A stretch of 9,655 nt of DNA from Methanobacterium sp. (GCA_021372715.1 JAJFTX010000084.1:1-9655); one strand, 5' to 3'; counted from the first letter of the stretch, positions 1 through 6,270 are shown. Translations and numbers: made by a program. The notes: generated by a model not told the origin, from the letters alone.

Positions 1-1
1 T

Positions 2-1957
2 CCATTGATTGTTTACTTATCATCATTTATATATTATTTAATTAATCTTTTTGCCAAGATTCCCCTTATTAGTATTGTTTTCTGGATCTCTGCATTTATA
101 GCACCATTAAGTGGAATTATAGCTTATTTTTTAGTAAAAAAATTTACTAACGACTTTGGAGCATTGGCTTCAGGTATTTTCATTGTCACAACACCGATGT
201 ATGTTTTTAGAACTCTTGCTGGCTGGTTTGATACGGATATGTTTAATATATTTTTCCCTTTACTAGTAACCTGGCTATTTTTTGAAGCAGTAGATAAACG
301 GAACAACCAATGGAAGGGTGGCATTTTTGCCTTTGCAGCGGCATTTTCAATTTATATATTCTCCCTAGCCTGGAATGGATGGCAGTTTATCTTCTATTTC
401 ATAGTATTATTCTCTATAATTTATATTATTTGGTGTAAATTTAAGGGTAGGAGAGTTAAAAATCTTATTTTCGTATTTTTAACTTTTTTACTTGGCAGTT
501 TATTATTAATTGGTATCTTAAATGGATATATAAATATATTTAAGTTATTCGCTGGTCCTTTTGAAGTAGTTAAGATAACTGGAAATCCATGGGCACCATG
601 GCCTGATGTTTATAGTACTGTATCAGAACTGAGTAATACAACTATGTTAGATATCATATCTAGTTTAGGGATCACTTTCTTAGCTGGATTATTTGGATAT
701 ATATGGATTTTCAGGGTGATGATGAGTAATAAATATAAAAACATCTTTTTAAACAGGATGAACTGGTTTTTCTATAATTATCTACTTTTATGGGCCATAG
801 TAGGATTAGTAACTCTGATTAAAGGTCCTAGATTCATAATGATGCTTATTCCGCCAATATCTATCAGTGCGGGAATTTTTATAGGAATTATCGTGGAATA
901 TCTTACTATGTTAAGGACTCAAAAAAGATTTGAAATTTTTCAAAAAAGAAAAAATCTGGTAAACTTAATATCAATTTTAATAATATTATGGGTCACGTTT
1001 CTATCAGTTTTAAGTTTAAATCAGAGTATTTCAACACTTAAACCTATGGCTAATGATGATATGTGGAGTGCTTCTGACTGGATTAATAACTACACTTCAA
1101 ATGATACGGTTATCATCTCCCAATGGACTTATGGTCACTTATTCACTGCTATTGCAGATAGACCGGTGGTCTTCGATGGTAGATTGGGTTACATTGAAAC
1201 ATTACCCAGTAGAAGTTATGGGAATGCCTATCCTTATGGAGATAAATCCCCAGCTATTTACCGGGAATATTGGATAGATAAGGCGTTTTCCACTAATAAT
1301 GAAAGTCTTTCAGTTGGTATTTTCCGGATGCTTACTACTAGCGGGGATTTAGCCTATTTAACACTGAATAATTATACTAATAACACCACAGAGAGTGTTG
1401 AAATCCTAAATAATATATTAGGGTTGGATAATAAATCTGCTAAACAATTACTATTAAATAAATATCAAATGAACCAGGAACAGGCCAATGATGTTTTAAA
1501 ATATACTCATCCAAATAATCCTAAACCATTTGTATTAGTAACAACAAATGGGATGTTAAATCTAGGTCAAACCGTCTTTATGTATGGTGAATGGGATTTT
1601 AACACAAATAGAGGTAATAATTATAATTATTCCATCAATGAATTCAAATTAAATAATGGCATTTTAAAAACCAATGATGGTTTACTAATGGATATAGCTA
1701 GTGGCAGATTAACCTGGAAAAATAAAACACCCAACCTAATCATAACTATTAAAGATGGAAAGATGGAAAAACGTGTGTTAGATAATAACAGTAGTTTTAA
1801 TGTTATATTACTGATGGATGAAAAAAAAGCAATCGTTATGGATAAACGCTTTGAGAACTCTTTATTTGCTAAGTTACTCATTGAAAAAACTAATAGTACT
1901 GATTTGGAAATAATATATAGATATAATAATGTCTTAGTTTGGAAATCTAAAAATTAA
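2..1957 (+). CDS. aglB: AglB/STT3-type oligosaccharyltransferase, 5'-truncated by the window edge
   Basis: Catalytic subunit of archaeal N-glycosylation, which moves a lipid-linked glycan onto Asn of secreted proteins at the outer face of the membrane. The frame is open to the first bases (a Pro codon precedes the TTG at 5), so the TTG is not the real start. Family members are commonly longer, and the N-terminal helices with the first acidic motif are missing here. Counting from the TTG, many hydrophobic segments fill residues 1-340. A WFDTDMF segment (about 74-80) matches the second DXD motif, STVSEL (204-209) resembles the loop-5 TIXE-type motif, and the soluble C-terminal domain starts near 345. 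Where the family signature WWDYG is expected the protein reads SQWTYGH (372-378), so the usual Asp is Thr. It may be a divergent paralog. No clear T-rich terminator follows it on this strand. Confidence 0.88.
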   Translation, partial: PLIVYLSSFIYYLINLFAKIPLISIVFWISAFIAPLSGIIAYFLVKKFTNDFGALASGIFIVTTPMYVFRTLAGWFDTDMFNIFFPLLVTWLFFEAVDKRNNQWKGGIFAFAAAFSIYIFSLAWNGWQFIFYFIVLFSIIYIIWCKFKGRRVKNLIFVFLTFLLGSLLLIGILNGYINIFKLFAGPFEVVKITGNPWAPWPDVYSTVSELSNTTMLDIISSLGITFLAGLFGYIWIFRVMMSNKYKNIFLNRMNWFFYNYLLLWAIVGLVTLIKGPRFIMMLIPPISISAGIFIGIIVEYLTMLRTQKRFEIFQKRKNLVNLISILIILWVTFLSVLSLNQSISTLKPMANDDMWSASDWINNYTSNDTVIISQWTYGHLFTAIADRPVVFDGRLGYIETLPSRSYGNAYPYGDKSPAIYREYWIDKAFSTNNESLSVGIFRMLTTSGDLAYLTLNNYTNNTTESVEILNNILGLDNKSAKQLLLNKYQMNQEQANDVLKYTHPNNPKPFVLVTTNGMLNLGQTVFMYGEWDFNTNRGNNYNYSINEFKLNNGILKTNDGLLMDIASGRLTWKNKTPNLIITIKDGKMEKRVLDNNSSFNVILLMDEKKAIVMDKRFENSLFAKLLIEKTNSTDLEIIYRYNNVLVWKSKN

Positions 1958-1968
1958 AAAAAAGAAAA
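1949..1968 (-). terminator. T-rich terminator of the pilin-like gene cluster
   Basis: Just after the stop of the last pilin-like gene, the minus strand runs into TTTTCTTTTTTTAATTTTT. Archaeal termination commonly needs only a U-rich transcript end. The tract overlaps the last codons of the aglB-like gene, so the convergent transcripts would overlap slightly. Confidence 0.5.
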
Positions 1969-1979
1969 TATTTGGGAAT

Positions 1980-2165
1980 TTAAAATTTGTTAATGGTGTT
2001 GTCCCGAGCTGCATCTACAACAAGAGATACATTACCCGCGATTGATTTAGATATGCCTAATATGTATGTGCCAGCAATTATTACTAAGATTATCAATGCT
2101 CCAATTAATAATATCATCTCAGCACTGATCTGGGCTTTTTCATCCATTAACATTTTTAATTCCAT
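1980..2165 (-). CDS. Class III signal peptide (pilin-like) protein, divergent member
   Basis: Predicted 61-residue type IV pilin-like protein. The N-terminus reads MELKMLMDEKAQISAEMILL. The Q-x-S-A-E core (Q12 to E16) followed directly by a hydrophobic stretch to about residue 38 is the archaeal class III signal peptide, which in methanogens is cut by an EppA-type prepilin peptidase just before the Gln. The mature chain would be about 50 residues, with a hydrophobic helix and a short polar tail. The tail has one N-glycosylation sequon, Asn45-Val-Ser, which the three neighbouring paralogs lack. No good ribosome binding site precedes the ATG, but the previous gene's stop lies only 5 bases upstream, so translational coupling is likely. 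Starts at Met5 or Met7 are also possible. It is the most downstream gene of the cluster and clearly less similar to the other three. Confidence 0.8.
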   Translation of the reverse strand: MELKMLMDEKAQISAEMILLIGALIILVIIAGTYILGISKSIAGNVSLVVDAARDNTINKF

Positions 2166-2170
2166 TTTAA

Positions 2171-2287
2171 TTAAATGGTGTTTCTTACTGTGTTCACGTC
2201 TGATGCTGCGTTCAGTCCAGTGTTTCCGTTGAAATATGCTCTGTAGATCAGTAGTGCAGCTATTGCTATTACGATTACTCCTCCGAA
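2171..2287. repeat. 117-base perfect repeat shared with 2580-2696
   Basis: Bases 2171-2287 and 2580-2696 appear identical on reading (offset 409), covering the C-terminal two thirds of two pilin-like genes including the stop. The following 44-base stretch in paralog 1 (2274-2317) instead matches paralog 2 (2475-2518) exactly, while paralog 3 differs from it at five positions. The 5' end of the gene again resembles paralog 3. This patchwork suggests gene conversion among the tandem copies. Confidence 0.85.
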
Positions 2288-2341
2288 TAGTAAGATGTAT
2301 TCTGCTGCGCCTTGTCCACCTTCATCTTTTACAAAATCCAT
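2171..2341 (-). CDS. Class III signal peptide (pilin-like) protein, paralog 1
   Basis: A 56-residue protein starting MDFVKDEGGQGAAEYILLFG. It has the class III signal peptide arrangement: a short charged leader, G|QGAAEY at the expected EppA cleavage site, then a hydrophobic segment of about 22 residues ending at LLIYR, then a short polar tail rich in Asn and Ser. The predicted mature peptide has about 47 residues. Its start is supported by GAGGT on the minus strand about 8 bases before the ATG. The product differs from the paralog at 2580-2750 by one residue (Gly instead of Lys at position 8), and the last 117 coding bases are identical by eye. It is too short for a 60-residue ORF cutoff and easily missed. 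It probably forms a pilus or similar surface filament with its neighbours; which filament cannot be told from sequence. Confidence 0.87.
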   Translation of the reverse strand: MDFVKDEGGQGAAEYILLFGGVIVIAIAALLIYRAYFNGNTGLNAASDVNTVRNTI

Positions 2342-2371
2342 TTTTTCTACCTCAAATATTAATAAATTTAA

Positions 2372-2542
2372 TTAGACTGTGTTTCTTACTGTATTCGCAT
2401 CTGATACTGCGTTTAAACCGGTTGCAGATGTGAAATAAGTTCTGTAGATCAGTAGTGCAGCTATTGCTACAACTATTACTCCTCCGAATAGTAAGATGTA
2501 TTCTGCTGCGCCTTGTCCTACTTCATCTTTAAGAAAATCCAT
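2372..2542 (-). CDS. Class III signal peptide (pilin-like) protein, paralog 2
   Basis: A 56-residue pilin-like protein starting MDFLKDEVGQGAAEYILLFG. An upstream in-frame ATG at 2569 would add nine residues, but GGAG sits five bases before the ATG at 2542 and the paralogs start at the equivalent Met, so 2542 is preferred. Signal peptide and hydrophobic helix are as in the neighbours. The tail differs from them, with a segment YFTSATGLNAVSDANTVRNT in place of YFNGNTGLNAASDVNTVRNT. No N-x-S/T sequon is present. It lies 37 bases downstream of paralog 3 and 30 bases upstream of paralog 1, in the same direction, so the genes are likely co-transcribed. The fixed length of 56 residues in all three paralogs suggests constrained subunits of one structure. 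Confidence 0.88.
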   Translation of the reverse strand: MDFLKDEVGQGAAEYILLFGGVIVVAIAALLIYRTYFTSATGLNAVSDANTVRNTV

Positions 2543-2579
2543 TTTATCTCCTTCATTTTTATGTTTCAAAAAATAAGGT

Positions 2580-2750
2580 TTAAATGGTGTTTCTTACTGT
2601 GTTCACGTCTGATGCTGCGTTCAGTCCAGTGTTTCCGTTGAAATATGCTCTGTAGATCAGTAGTGCAGCTATTGCTATTACGATTACTCCTCCGAAGAGT
2701 AGTATGTATTCTGCTGCTCCCTGTCCTTTTTCATCTTTTACAAAATCCAT
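2580..2750 (-). CDS. Class III signal peptide (pilin-like) protein, paralog 3 (promoter-proximal)
   Basis: First gene of the minus-strand cluster, 56 residues, starting MDFVKDEKGQGAAEYILLFG. The ATG at 2750 follows a strong TGGAGGT ribosome binding site on the minus strand with about 8 bases spacing. An in-frame ATG at 2765 would place this site inside the gene and is rejected. Features are a charged leader of nine residues, Gln at +1 of the predicted prepilin-type cleavage site, Glu at mature position 5 as in type IV pilin-like subunits, a hydrophobic helix to about residue 32 and a short Asn-rich tail. A promoter lies about 50 bases upstream. Being closest to the promoter and having the best ribosome binding site, it may be the most highly expressed subunit (inference). 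Confidence 0.88.
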   Translation of the reverse strand: MDFVKDEKGQGAAEYILLFGGVIVIAIAALLIYRAYFNGNTGLNAASDVNTVRNTI

Positions 2751-2800
2751 TTTTTCTACCTCCATAGAAAATAATTTATATATATTTAATTAGTTTCAAA

Positions 2801-2810
2801 CTATATATAC
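2801..2810 (-). promoter_or_regulatory. TATA box for the pilin-like gene cluster
   Basis: On the minus strand GTATATATAG lies about 50 bases upstream of the ATG at 2750. Initiation about 25 bases downstream, near 2778, would leave a leader of about 28 bases containing the GGAGGT site. A second AT-rich candidate at 2776-2786 would start transcription too close to the gene and leave the ribosome binding site outside the transcript, so it is less likely. Confidence 0.55.
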
Positions 2811-2902
2811 TATTCTATTTGTTATTTTTTTGTTATCACCCGCCTTTTTCATAATATATTTTCACTTTTATGTGCATTATTTTTCTTCACAGGGAATTAA
2901 AG

Positions 2903-2910
2903 TTTATATA
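2903..2910 (+). promoter_or_regulatory. TATA box for the gene at 2956
   Basis: TTTATATA preceded by purine-rich TTAAAG, which resembles a BRE, lies about 46-53 bases before the ATG. The predicted transcript start is near 2932-2935. The GGTGA at 2945-2949 then serves as ribosome binding site. It is divergent from the pilin promoter about 95 bases away, so both could respond to one regulator. Confidence 0.6.
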
Positions 2911-2955
2911 CTTTATTGTGCATATAATCACATACAGATGTTTTGGTGAAGTGGT

Positions 2956-3531
2956 ATGCCTCGAAATTATAAGTTGAAGGAATTGATTTTAGAAACCCTC
3001 GATGAAAACGAATTGTCCAAAAAGGAGCTTTTGGGACATATTATGACTAATTCTCATATGAATATCTCTGATAAAACTTTCAATGAGTCCCTGATGAATC
3101 TTTTAAGGGATGGAAAAATATGTATGATCGGCTATGATTTTGGCATATACCAGGATGTGAAGAGGATACAATCAATTAGACCCGATGGGATCATATTCAG
3201 TCTGGTTAAAACTGATTTCTTTGAAATAGAATCACTCATTAAGAAATTAGAAGGCGGCAATGAAGAAGAAGTGAAAAATGCTTCTTATAAACTTAAAAGA
3301 ATATTCAGGAATAAAATAAGAGAACTGGAGAAAGATGGAGTCATCTTAGAAATAAAAAGTGCAGATACACTCTTCAACAGGATAATCTACTATATAGACT
3401 CTCAGCAGGAGAAACAGAAGAAGATCCTGACCACGAAATTAGCCTGGAGTTTAAGCGACGTGGAAGGCGATGACAATTTCTTACAGGATATACTGAATTA
3501 TATAAAAACTCAAGGAGTAATGGGTATTTAA
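2956..3531 (+). CDS. Unrecognised 191-residue protein with winged-helix-like N-terminus
   Basis: I do not recognise a named family. The protein is soluble, without signal peptide or membrane segment. Residues about 5-68 read like a winged helix-turn-helix: helix KLKELILETLDEN, helix SKKELLGHIM, a third helix in SDKTFNESLMNLLRDG, then a strand pair KICMIGYDFGIYQ resembling a wing. Residues about 85-130 are charged and helical, with a run NASYKLKRIFRNKIRELEKD followed by another short strand, perhaps a second winged helix or a HEAT-like pair. The start is supported by GGTGA about 6 bases before the ATG and a TATA box. It is monocistronic, with a T-rich terminator about 60 bases after the stop. 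It sits head-to-head with the pilin-like cluster, so a role as its regulator is possible, but this is inferred from position and fold resemblance only. Confidence 0.8.
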   Translation: MPRNYKLKELILETLDENELSKKELLGHIMTNSHMNISDKTFNESLMNLLRDGKICMIGYDFGIYQDVKRIQSIRPDGIIFSLVKTDFFEIESLIKKLEGGNEEEVKNASYKLKRIFRNKIRELEKDGVILEIKSADTLFNRIIYYIDSQQEKQKKILTTKLAWSLSDVEGDDNFLQDILNYIKTQGVMGI

Positions 3532-3591
3532 TGAGATATTAAATGGTCTGTAAATCAATTTAATTCCTCTATGATAATCATGAAATGAAAG

Positions 3592-3606
3592 ATTTTTTAA
3601 TTTTTA
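3592..3606 (+). terminator. T-rich terminator after the winged-helix-like gene
   Basis: ATTTTTTAATTTTTA lies about 60 bases after the stop at 3531, the only strong T tract on this strand before the next promoter. The rest of the 3532-3734 gap shows no gene. Confidence 0.45.
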
Positions 3607-3686
3607 TAAAATGACTAAATTTTAACATTTTTCATAAGGATAGTTCATGTTGATAGGATGTATTGGCCGAGAAAAATGGGAAAACC

Positions 3687-3702
3687 TTTATATTTTATAT
3701 AA
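3687..3702 (+). promoter_or_regulatory. TATA box region for the membrane-anchored gene at 3735
   Basis: AAAACC is followed by TTTATATTTTATATAA, two overlapping TATA-like elements 33-48 bases before the ATG, with AAAACC in BRE position. The predicted start of transcription is near 3715. A GGAGG ribosome binding site lies at 3724-3728, six bases before the ATG. Confidence 0.6.
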
Positions 3703-3734
3703 TCCCATAACATAATAATATTTGGAGGCATAAG

Positions 3735-5342
3735 ATGATCAACTTAATCGTAACTATTTTCGGGGGACTAATGATCATTGCTGGATTTTATGCAATGTCA
3801 TTCGGATTCGCAACTCCACCTAACTTATTCCTTTTCCTTGGTGGATTGTGTATTGCGGTACTAGGACTGTTTTTGATAGTAATTTTCAGTTCAGGAATAG
3901 AAATGCCTCAAAGAACCCCTTCACCAGCCCCTAAAACTGTTCCCCAGCAAGCCCCAGTTATGAAATCCCGGCCGAAACCTGTCAAAGTACAGAAAGAAGT
4001 AACTAAAGAAGATAAAAGGAAAGAAACCATAGAAAATATTGAGGCAATCAAGCCCCGGCCCAGGATAAGAAAACCTAAAAAAGTTGATCGACCAGACTTA
4101 TCCATGGAAACAAAAGAAAAAGAAGTTCCAAAAACACCAACTGAAACTAAAAAACCCACCATTGGTATGAAAGAGATCAAACCAATGAAGAAAGCGGATA
4201 TTGGTGAATCCACCACATTACCTCCAGAGGCATCGAAATCTTCTGAAATTAAAAAATCGGTAGTAGAACCTGTTAAAAAGGAACCTGTTAAACCAGAACC
4301 TATCATACCTAAGAAAACCGAAGCAGTTAAACCTGAAGAGACCGAACAGGTTAAACCGGAGAAGACGGAACCCATAGTAGAAGAACCTGAACCCAAAAAG
4401 AAAATCATGCCCCGTATCAGAAGGCCTAAAATCAATCTGAGAAGTAAAGCAAAACCTGAAAATGAGATTAAACCCGAGATCGAACCTAAGCCTGAAGAGA
4501 TTAAGCCTGAAGTTGAACCTAAACCTAAGAGTGAAGCTAAACTTAAAGATGAAATTAAACCTAAGAGTGAAGCTAAAACTATAGGAGAGGTTAAACCTGA
4601 AGTTGAAGCAAAGCCCATGGGTGAGGTTAAACCTGAAGTTGAAGATATAAAAGTCCCTGAAGAAGGAAAGAAAATTGCTCCCATTAAGACTGAAGAGCCA
4701 TCTACTCCGAAAAAACCGCCCATGCCAAAAAGGCCAAATATCGAGAAATTAAAGGCTGCTCAGGCTGATAAAGAAGATGAGTATGTTAAAAAACGGTTGG
4801 ACCGGCTGAAAGAGAGTTACATTCAAAATGCCAAGGACATTGAAAGCATCATAGACGAGCGATTGGATTCCTTTAAAGGAACGCTGGGTAAACTTAAATC
4901 AGAGTCCCGGGAACCTGGTATAATCTGGTCCTTTGATGCTGGTGATGTTCAGGAGGCCATGACCGATATCATCTCCAAGGCCAACAGCAGAATATTGATG
5001 ATGTATCCCTGGATCAGGAACATCGATGTGGGTATTTTGAAAAAATTCATGGACACCGAATGTTCCATAATCGTACAGGAAGCCAGCTTGGACGACGATG
5101 CATCGGTGGAATTATTAAAACTACTTATAGATAAAGATGTGAAAGTAAGAACCATGCCCCATGTACATACCATCGCCATAGTAGCCGATGATACCAATGG
5201 ACTGATCATATCCACAGACCCCATATATGAAAGCTATGAAGTGGGAGTGATCTACAAGGATCAGAAATCCATTGAAGAAATCGAAAACCTATTTGAAGAT
5301 GCCTGGGAACTATCTCAAGATGTAGATCTGGAGATAAAATAA
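3735..5342 (+). CDS. Membrane-anchored protein with Lys/Pro/Glu-rich stalk and PLD/TrmB-C-like domain
   Basis: A 535-residue protein with three regions. Residues about 2-24 and 30-52 form two hydrophobic helices joined by a short Pro-containing loop, a hairpin anchor. The following segment is strongly basic, so by the positive-inside rule the rest is probably cytoplasmic. Residues about 55-340 are low complexity, dominated by Lys, Pro and Glu, including three 12-residue repeats starting KPKSEA or KPEVEA. After a charged helical stretch (about 340-385), residues about 395-530 form a globular domain: GIIWSF, a strand ILMMYPWI, a strand SIIVQEA, and MPHVHTIAIVADD. This order resembles the phospholipase D-like fold of TrmB sensor domains, but the HxK of a catalytic HKD motif is not seen (HTI instead), so catalysis is doubtful. 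It has its own promoter and a good GGAGG site. The function is unknown; it may be a membrane-tethered sensor or scaffold. Confidence 0.82.
   Translation: MINLIVTIFGGLMIIAGFYAMSFGFATPPNLFLFLGGLCIAVLGLFLIVIFSSGIEMPQRTPSPAPKTVPQQAPVMKSRPKPVKVQKEVTKEDKRKETIENIEAIKPRPRIRKPKKVDRPDLSMETKEKEVPKTPTETKKPTIGMKEIKPMKKADIGESTTLPPEASKSSEIKKSVVEPVKKEPVKPEPIIPKKTEAVKPEETEQVKPEKTEPIVEEPEPKKKIMPRIRRPKINLRSKAKPENEIKPEIEPKPEEIKPEVEPKPKSEAKLKDEIKPKSEAKTIGEVKPEVEAKPMGEVKPEVEDIKVPEEGKKIAPIKTEEPSTPKKPPMPKRPNIEKLKAAQADKEDEYVKKRLDRLKESYIQNAKDIESIIDERLDSFKGTLGKLKSESREPGIIWSFDAGDVQEAMTDIISKANSRILMMYPWIRNIDVGILKKFMDTECSIIVQEASLDDDASVELLKLLIDKDVKVRTMPHVHTIAIVADDTNGLIISTDPIYESYEVGVIYKDQKSIEEIENLFEDAWELSQDVDLEIK
4521..4646 (+). 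repeat. 36-base coding tandem repeat in the stalk
   Basis: Three and a half 36-base units start at 4521, 4557, 4593 and 4629 (the last partial). They encode 12-residue units that begin KPKSEA, KPKSEA, KPEVEA and KPEVED. Units 1 and 2 share CCTAAGAGTGAAGCTAAA, and units 3 and 4 share AAACCTGAAGTTGAAG. Less regular Lys-Pro-Glu runs extend upstream to about 4260. The unit length keeps the frame, so copy number could change stalk length without breaking the gene. Confidence 0.85.
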
Positions 5343-5362
5343 AGCATTGGATCTAAAAAGCA

Positions 5363-5502
5363 TTTGATCTGCAATTAAACAAAATAAAGTTTTGATCTGC
5401 AATTAAACAAAAATAAAATATTTGATCTGCAATTAAACAAAGATAAACATCCGGTTTGAATTTTTAAAAATAGACCTAACTTCGATCTAAAATTTAACAA
5501 AC
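5363..5502. repeat. Direct repeats of about 30 bases upstream of the hydrolase-arv operon
   Basis: TTTGATCTGCAATTAAAC occurs at 5363-5380, 5391-5408 and 5421-5438, each followed by AAA-rich DNA ending in ATAAA. Spacings are 28 and 30 bases. A degenerate version, TTCGATCTAAAATTTAAC, begins at 5481, 60 bases after the third copy, and TTGGATCTAAAAAG at 5347 looks like a partial one. The copies are near contiguous, so they are not CRISPR spacers and repeats. The roughly 10-base multiple in spacing would place the copies on one face of the helix. The 5343-5571 gap contains this array, a weak inverted repeat at 5453-5476 and the operon promoter, and no gene. Confidence 0.85.
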
Positions 5503-5517
5503 ATTTTTATCTAGAGA

Positions 5518-5527
5518 TTTTATAAAA
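5518..5527 (+). promoter_or_regulatory. TATA box for the hydrolase-arvABC operon
   Basis: TTTTATAAAA lies 45-54 bases ahead of the ATG at 5572, predicting initiation near 5547 and a leader of about 25 bases that holds the AGGAG site at 5559-5563. The direct-repeat array ends 15 bases upstream. Another AT-rich stretch at 5536-5550 is closer than usual for a TATA box. Confidence 0.5.
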
Positions 5528-5571
5528 CTAATTCTTAATATATTATAATATTTGATTTAGGAGATTAGATA

Positions 5572-6270
5572 ATGATCATCAAATGGCTGGGACACTCCGC
5601 ATTCCAAATAATTACTGAACATAATTTGAAGATTCTAATAGACCCTTTTATAAGTAACAACCCTTCCTGTCCGGTTAAGGTAGAAGAGGTGCAGGCTGAT
5701 ATTATCCTGGTAACCCATGGACATCAGGATCATTTCGGAGACACCATGGAAATCGCCAACCGCACCGGCGCAGTGGTCGTGTCCAACCACGAACACAGCG
5801 TATATTTATCCCAACAAGGATTTGATAGTTGGGGAATGAACATAGGAGGAAATATCAAATTTCAGGATATTAACATTACCATGGTTAACGCCACCCATTC
5901 CTCGGATATGGATTTCATTGAAGAAATCGGTGCCGGAGGAAGTTCCTGCGGATTCATCATAAAACTGGAAAATGACCGGATAATATATCACAGCGGTGAC
6001 ACCGGGCTTTACGGAGATATGAGAACGATCATCCGGGACATATATCATCCGGAGATAGCATTAATCCCCATAGGTGATCGGTTCACCATGGGACTCATGG
6101 AAGCCACCATAGCAGTGGAATGGATAGAACCGGAAATAGTGATACCCATGCATTATAACACTTACCCCATAATCGAACAAAATCCATTGGAGTTTACTGA
6201 AATGGTTGAATCATTGAATACCGGTACAAAAGTAGTTATCCTGGAACCTGGCGAATATTACGAGGAATGA
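5572..6270 (+). CDS. UPF0173-type metal-dependent hydrolase (metallo-beta-lactamase fold)
   Basis: A 232-residue protein of the MBL-fold hydrolase group known as UPF0173, full length for that family. It opens with MIIKWLGHSAF and IDPFIS, which are typical of the group. Metal ligands visible are THGHQDH (residues 48-54: His49, His51, Asp53, His54), His109 in NATHSSD, Asp143 in HSGDTG and His194 in IPMHYNTYP, all the canonical positions for a dinuclear, usually zinc, site. There is no signal peptide, so it should be cytoplasmic. The physiological substrate of this family is not established. AGGAG with an 8-base spacer supports the start. Its stop overlaps the ATG of the GTPase gene by four bases, so the two are almost certainly co-transcribed and translationally coupled, putting the hydrolase at the head of the arv-like operon. 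Confidence 0.93.
   Translation: MIIKWLGHSAFQIITEHNLKILIDPFISNNPSCPVKVEEVQADIILVTHGHQDHFGDTMEIANRTGAVVVSNHEHSVYLSQQGFDSWGMNIGGNIKFQDINITMVNATHSSDMDFIEEIGAGGSSCGFIIKLENDRIIYHSGDTGLYGDMRTIIRDIYHPEIALIPIGDRFTMGLMEATIAVEWIEPEIVIPMHYNTYPIIEQNPLEFTEMVESLNTGTKVVILEPGEYYEE

Noticed and set aside
1987..2433. Plus-strand open frames across the pilin-like genes
   Set aside because: They are antisense to four genes with matching signal peptides and ribosome binding sites. The products are Leu/Arg-rich shadows.
3532..3734. Possible small RNA or small gene between the winged-helix-like gene and the membrane protein gene
   Set aside because: Only a T-rich tract and the downstream promoter can be seen. There is no ribosome binding site with an open frame of useful length and no strong stem.
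3908..4723. Long minus-strand open frame of 271 codons opposite the KPE-rich stalk
   Set aside because: It is the antisense shadow of a low-complexity repetitive coding region. Its product is a Ser/Gly/Leu-rich run with no ribosome binding site or promoter, and the plus-strand gene is well supported.
5453..5476. AT-rich inverted repeat GGTTTGAATTTTT / AAAAATAGACC as a terminator hairpin
   Set aside because: Pairing is interrupted by mismatches and G-T pairs, no T run follows on the plus strand, and AT-rich DNA gives such dyads by chance. It is left as a weak possibility.
5363..5502. Possible short CRISPR array
   Set aside because: The 18-base conserved core recurs with only 10-12 AT-rich bases between copies that are themselves similar, so there are no unique spacers, and no cas genes are near.
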